A stretch of 64,000 bases of DNA. Origin: Myotis daubentonii (taxonomy: Eukaryota; Chordata; Mammalia; Chiroptera; Vespertilionidae). Position numbers and translations under genes: made by a program. Shown here one piece after another: positions 56,876 through 64,000 of the stretch. Each line of letters begins with the position of its first letter. Positions within the stretch are counted from its first letter, which is position 1. The notes below the pieces were generated by a model that saw nothing but the letters and a program-made list of their open reading frames with translations, did no database searches and was not told where the DNA came from. The stretch is taken from positions 109,584,102-109,648,101 of the forward strand of contig NC_081861.1 of NCBI RefSeq assembly GCF_963259705.1, given 5' to 3'.

Positions 56876-57898
56876 CTAGCTACACATTTCCCCCATCTTT
56901 GGGTAATTTATCGATACTCTCCCAATAAAAATTTTCTTGTTTTGAGGCAAACCATTCAGAGACCAAATTTGCGGCTTCTTTGTACATTTTGAAGTGCTGC
57001 TTAGAAAGTGTTTGTGCCATGGAGTGGAACAAGTGGTAATCTGAAGGAGCAAGGTCTGGTGAATATGGCGGGTGGGTTAATACTTCCCAGGCAAGATCTT
57101 AACGTGTCTTTCACTGGTTTTGAAATATGTGATGATGTGTCATCATGAAGCTAAATTACTTTGATGTGTCGTCTGGGACATTATGGTCATTTTATGATCA
57201 AAATGTGATTTAAATTGATTATTTGTTGTCGGTAATGATCAGTATTAATGGTTTCACCAGGTTTTAGAAGCTCATAATACACCACACCTTTCTGATCCCA
57301 ACAAATGCAGAGCATTGTCTTCTTTCTGAAGCGATTTGGCCTTGCAGCAGATGTTGATGGTTGACCTAGATCAGTGATGGTGAACCTTTTGAGCTTGGCA
57401 TGCCAGCATTTTGAAAAACCCTAACTTAACTCTGGTGCTGTGTTACATATAGAAATTTTTGATATTTGCAACCATAATAAAACAAAGACTTATATTTTTG
57501 ATATTTATTTCATATATTTAAATGCCATTTAACAAAGAAAAATCAACCAAAAAAATGAGTTTACATGTCATCTCTGACACGCGTGTCATAGGTTTGCTAT
57601 CACTGACCTAGGTCAACCCATGATTTTGTGCATTTGGGATTCTCAAAATGAATCCACTTTTCATCGCCAGTCACAATTTGATGCAAAAAAGACTTTCTTT
57701 CATGCTGTTGAAGCAACATTTTACTGATGACTTTTCATTTTTCCATTTGTCTTTCGTTCATTTGATGTGGCACCCATTTTCCTTACTATAAAATCTTTCC
57801 CATTGACCATAAACGATCAAAAATTGTTTGCTGAGCAACGTTTAACCTTTTTGCAAGTTGTTTTAGACTCTACATGCATCTTCATCCAATAATGCTTC
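56876..57898 (-). pseudogene. Mariner transposase, middle and C-terminal part, broken
   Basis: The DDD/D-type transposase cuts and pastes the element at TA. On the minus strand the visible pieces are LLDEDAC (about 57895-57870), TGDEKWIHF (57675-57650, first catalytic Asp), LHDDTSSH (about 57150, in the position of the second Asp), and SPDLAPSDYHLF (about 57062-57025, third Asp, in the D34D-type arrangement). Many frameshifts occur, and the hAT insert at 57372-57605 cuts between catalytic parts. The N-terminal helix-turn-helix region is missing. Non-functional. Confidence 0.85.
57372..57605. mobile_element. Non-autonomous hAT element (234 bp) inside the mariner
   Basis: Starts CAGTGATGGTGAACCTTTTG and ends, read inverted, CAGTGATAGCAAACCTATGA. 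The flanking 8-mers ACCTAGAT and ACCTAGGT (57364-57371, 57606-57613) differ at one base. The inside is AT-rich and non-coding, with GACACGCGTGTCA near the right end. It is a different family from the CAGTGGTCGG elements. Confidence 0.93.
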
Positions 57899-59219
57899 AC
57901 CTCTTTCATTTCTGATTTTGTTTGTTTGGGTTTTCTCTCTTTGCTTCTTGGTGATCCTGGCTAGATTTCATCAATATTTTTATCTTTTCAAAGAACCAAC
58001 TCTTGGTTACATTGATCTTTTGTATTTGGTCTCTATATCATTTATTTCTGCTCTCATATTTATTATCCCCTTCCATTTGCCAAAGGCCATCACTCTGGCC
58101 TTTTCTTGTTATTATCTTTCTAATTCTTGAAGTTTTAGGGTTAGATAATTTATTACCATTTTTTGTTTTTTTGTTTTTTGAATTAGGTCTGCAGTGCTAT
58201 GAACCTCCCTCTCAGGACTGCTTTCATTGTGTCCCATAGATTTTGGATTGTTGTGTTATCATGGTCACTGATTTCCAGGATATTTTTAACTTCTTCTTTG
58301 ATATCCTTGGTAACTCAATCATTGTTTAATAGCATGCTGTTCAACCTCCAAGTGTTTGGATTTTTCTGATTATTTTTATTGTAGTTGATTTCTAATGTTA
58401 TGCCATTGTAGTCTAAGAAGATGCTTGATACAATTTTGATCTTCTTGAATTTGGAGAAACTTTGCCTGTGACCCAATATGTGGTCTATTTTTGAAAATGT
58501 TCCATGGGCCCTTGAGAAGAATGTATATTCTGTAGTTTTGGGGTGAAATGTTCTGAAGCTGTCAATTAAATCCATCTGATCTATTGAGTCATTTAGGATT
58601 GCTGTTTCTTTGATGATATTTTGGAAGGCAACTATGCTCACCACTATACCACCAATGAAACTTTGATGATATTTTCTCTAGAAGATTTATTCAGTGATGT
58701 CAATGGGGTATTGAAGTCCTCTACTATTACTGTGTTGCTATTGAGCTCTCCCTTGAAACCTTCAGAAGTTTGTTTTGTTTGTTTGTTTTTATGAATTTGG
58801 GTGCTCCTGCATTGGGTGGATATATGTTTACCAGAGTTTTATCCTCTTGTTGTATTGATCACTTTAGTATTATGAAGTGGACTTCCTTATCTCTTCTTAT
58901 GGCTTTCTCTCTGAGGTCTATTTTGTCATATATAAGTATTGCTACTCCAGGTTTTGTTTTAAATTTCCATTTTTCTGAAAGATATTTTTCCATCACTTCA
59001 TTTTCAGTCTGTGAGAGTCTCTTGCTCTAACGTGGGCCTCTTGTAGGCAGCATATATATGGGTCATGTTTTCTCAACCATTCAGCCACTCAATATCTTTT
59101 GACTGGAGCATTTAATCCAGTTACATTTAAAGTTATTGATTGGTACTTGGTTGTAGCCATTTCTTAATTTTTTTGTGTCTGTATTCCTTCCCTTTTTTCT
59201 TCTTTTTACAACAGTCTAT

Positions 59220-59960
59220 TTAGCATTTCTTGCATTGCTGTCTTAGTAGTGCTAAAGTCCCTTTGTCTTTTTTTTTTTTTTTGTCTGTCAAGCTCCTGAT
59301 TTCCCCTTCAATTTTGAATGATAGCATTGCTTGATAGAGTATTCTTGGATTCAGTTCCTTGCTTTGCATCACTTTGTATACTTCCTTCCATTCCTTTCTG
59401 GCCTAATGTGTTTCTGTTGAGACATCATTTGATAATCTAACGGGAGATCCCTTGTAGGTAACTTTCTGTCTCTTTCTTGTAGCCTCTAAAGTTCTCTCTT
59501 TGTCATTAACTTTTGCCATTGTAATTACTAGGTGTCTTGTTTCTTTCATCTGTTTCAAACTCTCTTTGCTTATGTGACTTGTTTTCTTCCCCAAATCATG
59601 GAAGTTTTCTGACTTTATTTCTTCAAATAGGTTTTCTAACCCTTGCTCCTCTTCTTTTTGTTCTAGCAGCCCTATTATATGTATGTTTCTTCGTTTCATG
59701 TTCCCAAAGCTCCCTTAGGCTTCTCTTCTGTCTTGATTTTTTTCTCCAATTGCTGTTCGGATTGGGTGTGTTCTGCTTCCCTGTCTTATAATTCGCTAAT
59801 TCGGCCTTCCACTTCTCCTAGTCTACTGTTGAAACCTTCCATTGTGTTTTTATTGTAGCTATACCAGTCTTTATTTCCTCTTGATTCTTGTATAGGTTGT
59901 TGATTTTCTCATACATCTGGTTTATGAACTTTATGACTTATTCTGAATTCTTTGTCTTAC
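59220..59960 (-). pseudogene. L1-D ORF1, broken
   Basis: The best open piece (59699-59403, 98 codons) contains MKRRNIHIIGLLEQKEEEQG, NLFEEIKSENF and KVTYKGSPVRLSNDVSTETH, the RRM-like and following region of ORF1. The coiled-coil part lies to about 59960 and the C-terminal part to about 59220. Stops and indels throughout. Confidence 0.85.
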
Positions 59961-60039
59961 ATATTGCATACCTCCGTTTCATTTAGTGTCTATTCTTGTT
60001 AGTCCACCTTTTCTTTCCTTTGGGGGTTGTTCTTCTGTC

Positions 60040-60790
60040 TCCCCAGTTTTGCTCTCACCAGCGAATCTTGGAGTCAAGTTGTGCAGGGCCTGCGGCTACA
60101 ATTGTGGGCCTGGTGGTGGGTCACATGGTCACGATGGTGGCTGTTCTTTGGGCAGTCTCTGACCACTGCTGCTCCTCAGGTGTTCACTGGCCTAGGTAGC
60201 TGCTCCTCAGGTAGATGCGGTGGCTGCTGCTTGCACAGTTTATTGCATGGTTGACAGCTGCAGCTGCCCCTCACGTGGTCACAGCTGCCGCTGCTGCTTG
60301 CATGGCTTTTAGCATGGTCCCTGGCCGTGGCAGCTCTTTGGGCAGTTGTTGGTTGTGGCTGCTCCTTGGGCATTTGCAGCCGTTGCTACTTGCATGGCTT
60401 TTCCTGTGCTCATGGGCAGCGGCTGCCCCTCAGGTGGTCACAGCTGCTGCTGCTTGTGTGGCTTTTAGCTCAGTCCCTGGTCTTGGCTGCTACTCAGGCG
60501 GTCGTTGGTGGCGGCTGCTCCTTGGGTGGTCATGGGCCCTGGGTTTGCCTCGGCGGCCTTGGCTGCTGCTCCTCACATGGCTTTTTGAGTGGTTGCTGGA
60601 CACAGCTACTCATTGGGCATTCATGGACAGTGGCTGCTGCTCATGCAGCTTTTCCCATTGTTGCAGCCTGCAGCTGCTCTTTGGGCGGTAGCAGGCAGTG
60701 GCTGCTCCCCGGTGGTCATTGGCTGTGATTGCTTCTTAGGCAGTCACTGGCTGCAGCTGCTCCTTGGGCAGTAGCAGTGGCAGCTGCTGA
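60040..60790. repeat. Degenerate tandem repeats in the L1-D 5' untranslated region
   Basis: The plus strand repeats a loose unit of roughly 30-50 bp built from GGCTGCTGCTCCTC or GGCAGCTCTTTGGGC plus AGGTGGTCAC-like parts. It is GC-rich and CTG-rich and gives long Ala/Cys/Leu/Trp-rich open frames that are not genes. Internal promoter repeats are common in L1 5' regions. Confidence 0.75.
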
Positions 60791-61000
60791 TGTGCTTGTG
60801 GTGCCTAAGGCTAAAGTTTTTGGCCGGTGGAAAGGAGTGTGTTGCAGAACTCACAGGAGACCATGGCTGGGGAGCCTTGAGTCCCAGGGTCCAAGGGTCC
60901 ACAGCCGAGGCAGCAGGTCCCTGGCAAGAGTGACTGTATGGTTCTGAGTAGTGTCTGAGAGCACCCTGGGTGAAGGTGAGGCTGGGTTCCCAGTCACAGC

Positions 61001-62112
61001 AGATGTTAGGTTGTTTACTTGGGATAGCTCTTGTTTCTTGAAATAGGCCTGTAATGATATAAACTCCCCTCTTACTACTGCTTTCACTGAATCCCAGATG
61101 TTTTGATATGATGTATTATCAGTCTCACTTGTCTCTATACATCTTTTATTTCTTCTTTGACTAAGTCATTTTTAGTAGTATATTTTTTAATCTCCATGTA
61201 TTTGAACATTACTTCCTTTTTATAGTTGATTTCTAATTTCAAGGCATCATGTTGAAGAATAAGCTTGGTATAATTTCAATCCCCTTGAATTTGTTGATGC
61301 TAGTTTTGTGACCCAACATATGATCTATCCTTAAGAATCTTCCATGTAAAATGGCGAACAATGTGTAATCTGATGTTCTGTGATGAAAGATTCTGTACAT
61401 TTCAATTATGTCTATTTGGTATAGTGTTAATTTTAAGACCTGTATTTTTTTATTGATTTTATGATTGGTTGATCTGTCTAGTGCTATCAAATTAGTATAA
61501 TGTTCCCCAACTATAATTAATGTTTGATCTGTTTCTCTCTTTAATTCTCTGAGCAGTTATTTTATATATTTCAGTGCTCTTGGTTGGGTGCATATATATT
61601 AAGAAGTGTTATGTTTGCTTTGATGTAGTGTCCACTCTATCATTATAAAGTGTCCATCTTTGTCTCTTGTTATATTTCTTATCTTGAAATCCATTTTTTC
61701 GGATATAAGTATGACTATACCTGCTATTATGTGGATGTTATTTTCTTGAAGTATCATTTTCCACCCTTTTACTTTGAATCTACCTTTGTCTTTGCAGCTT
61801 AGATGTTTCTCTTATAGGCACACTTTTGGATTTGGTTGGATTTTGTTTTTTGATTCACTCTGATATTCTGCCTCTTTATTGGTGAATTCAGACCATTTAC
61901 ATTAAGGTAATTATTGATGTATGAGGATTTTCTATAGCCTTTGCATCTTTGTTTTCTGTTAGCTCTTTGCTTCCATTGGTTCTTTTTCTTTGTGCATCTG
62001 TATGTTTTTTTTCTTGTTGTTTGTTTGGTGGTATACCATACTTCTTTCCTCTGTTTCCTCTTTTTGTAAGTTATGCGTTATGCATACTGGTTTGGGGATT
62101 TTGTGTGTGGTT

Positions 62113-62181
<69 letters not shown>

Positions 62182-63288
62182 TTGCATATATACTGTAGTT
62201 TTTTTTTGAGTGCATATGATCTTCATCCCCCTTTGCCAGTTAAGATCTTTAGCTCTTCCCTTTTATGTTTTGTTGTCACAAATTATCCCTGTTTATTCTG
62301 TAAGTTTTTTTGGTTGTAGTGTTATGACCTTATGTTCGTTGTTTCAAGTAGAATAACTCCCTTAAGTATTTCTTGCAATGGAGGTTTTCTGGTGATAAAA
62401 TACCTCAGCTCCTTTATGCCTGGGAATATCTTTATTTCTACTTTATATATTAAAGGATAATTTTGGTGGATATATTTTCTGTGGGTGGTTTCTCTCTTTC
62501 AGATGTTTGATTATTTGGTTTTACTCTCTTCTGGCTTGTAAAGTTCCTGCTGATGCTTTAGATAAAATTAGGATGGGTTTTCCTTTGTAGGTCACTTAAT
62601 TCTTTTCCTGGCTGCTTTGAGAATTGTTTTTATTATTGATTTTTGAGTTTTAATACCAAGTGTATTGGAGATGGCTTCTTTGGATTGAGGTAACTAGACG
62701 TCCTGTTTGCTTCTTGGATTTGAGGATCTAGTTCTTTCCATAGGTTCGGGAAGTTCTCATCCATTATTTGTTTGAATAGATTCTCTGTTCCCTGCTCTTT
62801 CTCTTCCTCCTCCAGAATGCCTACAATTCTAATATTGCTTTTTTTATGGTGTCAGATAGTTCCCATAGAGCTCTTTTATTTCTATTTATGCTCAGTCCTC
62901 TCTTCTTCCATCTACATCATTTCTAGAATCCTATCATTGATATCACTAATTCTTTCCTCCCTCTGGTTGGCTCTGTTTTCTATGCTCATAATTCATTCTT
63001 AATCTCTTTAATTGCATACTTCATTACCAGGGTTTATTATGAGTTCTTTTTTAAGTCTCAATGTGTTTGGTAAAGCACTCGTTTTGTCCATTGATGAGTT
63101 TTCTGTGTGTACTGAATTGTCTGTATTTTTTTTTCATCTCATTGAGTATTTTCAGAACTGCAATCTTGAAATTTCTGTCATTTATATCACATATTTTCAT
63201 ATGTTACAGCTTACTTTCCGGGGATTTTTCATTTTTTTTCTGTTCATCCTTGATACGCATGGTATTTGATCATCTCTTTCGCCTAGGC
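61001..63288 (-). mobile_element. L1-E, older antisense L1: ORF2 endonuclease region and ORF1
   Basis: The minus strand gives the endonuclease end (61490-61239, with SDYTLFAILHGRFLRIDHML) and then the start of ORF2 (to about 61950), a (TA)n run, and ORF1 (about 62380-63180). It is more diverged than L1-D, which lies next to it. The junction at about 61000 suggests L1-D inserted into L1-E. It ends where the hAT element starts. No open frame is functional. Confidence 0.8.
62119..62173. repeat. (TA)n microsatellite
   Basis: An uninterrupted AT run of about 27 units inside the antisense L1-E. A duplicated ATACTGTAGTTTT follows it (62171 and 62190). Confidence 0.97.
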
Positions 63289-64000
63289 CAGCGGTTGGCA
63301 AACCGCAGCTTGCGAGCCACATGTGGGTCTTTAGCCCCCTGAGTGTGGCTTTTCCACAAAATACCACATTCAGGCACACACATACAGTGTGATTGAAACT
63401 TCGTGGCCCATGAGCAGAAGTCATTTTTTGGCCTGGGCGAGTCTATTTTGAAGAAGCGGCATTAGAAGAAGTGGGGGGTGTCGGTCGGTTGGGCGACAGG
63501 AGACGTGGCACAGGCAGGCTGCAGGATACACAGCACAGGGGAGGCGTGCATGATTCATGCACAAGTTGAGTGAGCCAATCAGTCAGCAGTCTCATTGTGC
63601 AGTGGTTAGTGCTAGTTGCATCCACAAATTGCGTGCGGGTAACAAAAGTACCTACTCACAGCATGAAGTTACCTGTATTTTTCCAACCAGCTGCAAATCC
63701 TACAGGTATTTTTGTCATCAATTTAAGAATTGTAATTATTTTGTGTTGGTGGCTTTATTATTATAAAATGAAACATTTTTAGGTGCCCTGTTTGACATGA
63801 CTACAAAGAAGAAGCAAAGAAAAACGGAAGACAAAAACCGTGAATTTAAAGTTGAATGGACTTAGACTTTCGCATTTATTCAAAACTTAAATGCCTTTCC
63901 AACCTGTCATATTTGTCAGGAAAAACTGGGGCATAACAAGAAATCAAATTTGGAGAGACACTTTTCAACTAAACAAGTGTCATTTAGTACTAAATATCCT
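63289..64000 (+). mobile_element. hAT transposon with transposase gene start, cut by window end
   Basis: Starts CAGCGGTTGGCAAACCGCAG, the same terminal repeat type as the elements at 896 and 35351, with GCCTAGGC before it as the possible left target duplication. It shares further internal sequence with them (TGATTGAAACTTCGTGGCCC), then has its own 5' region of about 510 bp and a transposase start at 63797. It is the only long member of this family in the window and could represent the source type of the short copies. The right end is outside the window. Confidence 0.88.
63797..64000 (+). pseudogene. hAT transposase, N-terminal part (BED-like zinc finger), partial
   Basis: The ATG at 63797 opens MTTKKKQRKTEDKNREFKVE, followed by a TAG at 63863-63865 (codon 23). 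The same frame continues with TCHICQEKLGHNKKSNLERH, a CxxC-plus-His zinc-binding unit as in hAT transposases related to GTF2IRD2 and ZBED-like proteins. A His expected after RHFSTK is Gln (CAA). Both the stop and this change suggest a dead gene, if the ATG is the true start. The gene continues beyond the window. Confidence 0.85.

Larger units (their letters stand above)
54605..57898 (-). mobile_element. Mariner transposon, one end deleted, with two nested inserts
   Basis: At 54603-54604 a TA is followed by CCAGGTGTACTGGCTAATAA, the terminal region beyond the transposase 3' end. After removing the HAL1 (54704-56863, with its duplication) and the short hAT (57372-57605), the minus strand reads as mariner transposase from the middle to the C-terminus. 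The other terminal repeat and the N-terminal DNA-binding part are absent: the sequence changes to L1 at about 57899. A deletion joining mariner to L1 is the simplest reading. Confidence 0.88.
57899..61000 (-). mobile_element. L1-D, antisense L1: 5' untranslated region, ORF1, start of ORF2
   Basis: On the minus strand, from right to left: a GC-rich 5' untranslated region with internal repeats (about 61000-59970), ORF1 (about 59960-59220) and ORF2 from about 59155 to 57899. There it stops just after the endonuclease, at the join with the mariner. Endonuclease pieces include DLIDSFRTFHPKTTEYTFFS and [12 protein letters not shown] (58610-58470). All frames are broken. It probably belongs with 53985-54604. 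Confidence 0.85.

Noticed and set aside
60027..60947. Plus-strand open frames up to 158 codons, rich in Ala, Cys, Leu and Trp
   Set aside because: These are the complement of the L1-D 5' untranslated repeats. No recognisable domain; the repeat explains the open frames.
62119..62173. Tandem repeat as a CRISPR-like or origin-like array
   Set aside because: It is a plain TA microsatellite in a mammalian L1. No spacers, and the context is a eukaryotic genome.

Overview
The window looks like non-genic DNA of a vesper bat (family Vespertilionidae). Three diagnostic repeat groups occur together. These are tRNA-derived Ves SINEs, Helibat-type Helitrons (start TC, AT-rich 5' end, termini of the form GTGCAC...GGGCCTCTAG inserted between A and T), and several hAT and mariner DNA transposons beside mammalian L1. 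I found no host protein-coding exon, rRNA, tRNA gene or CRISPR array. Almost every open frame belongs to a transposable element and most are broken. All family names come from recognition by eye, not from a database search.

Layout, left half. Positions 1-1366 are an old antisense L1 carrying a short hAT element. Positions 1367-12436 are an ancient ERV-L-like provirus (gag-like, RT/RNase H, integrase, dUTPase, 3' LTR), interrupted by two Helitrons and by a 5.3 kb L1 (L1-A, 6137-11424). Positions 12437-19547 are old antisense L1 fragments cut up by four Helitrons; the first holds a Ves SINE that itself holds a class II solo LTR. Positions 19605-25338 are mostly unrecognised AT-rich DNA with microsatellites and one short L1 3' end. 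Positions 25354-31489 are a full-length 6.1 kb L1 (L1-B) with a complete ORF1 and a broken ORF2.

Layout, right half. Positions 31800-36350 are old L1 sequence with two adjacent Helitrons, a 1.1 kb hAT transposon with transposase remnants, an antisense LTR and a Ves SINE. Positions 38046-39900 hold an L1 3' end split by a small solo LTR, a Ves SINE and a second class II solo LTR. Positions 40306-42151 are an L1 with a 5' inversion (twin priming). Positions 42497-49107 are a decayed full-length L1 (L1-C). Positions 49337-53600 are quieter, with one Helitron and two Ves SINEs. Positions 53985-63288 are nested antisense L1s with a mariner that contains a half-L1 (HAL1: ORF1 but no ORF2) and a short hAT. 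At 63289 an hAT element with the start of a transposase gene runs off the window.

The elements do not form a pathway. What can be read is insertion order, often confirmed by target-site duplications (TSDs): 16-17 bp for L1-A and a Ves copy, 12 bp for the HAL1, 6 bp for the class II LTRs, 8 bp for hAT, and the A|T site for Helitrons. I did not see a wholly new system. The most unusual observations are the ORF1-only L1 inside a mariner, a 47-bp repeat flanking a Helitron, the layered Helitron/SINE/LTR nest, a catalytic Asp-to-Asn change in the L1-B reverse transcriptase, and an exact 34-bp inverted repeat about 7.3 kb apart.
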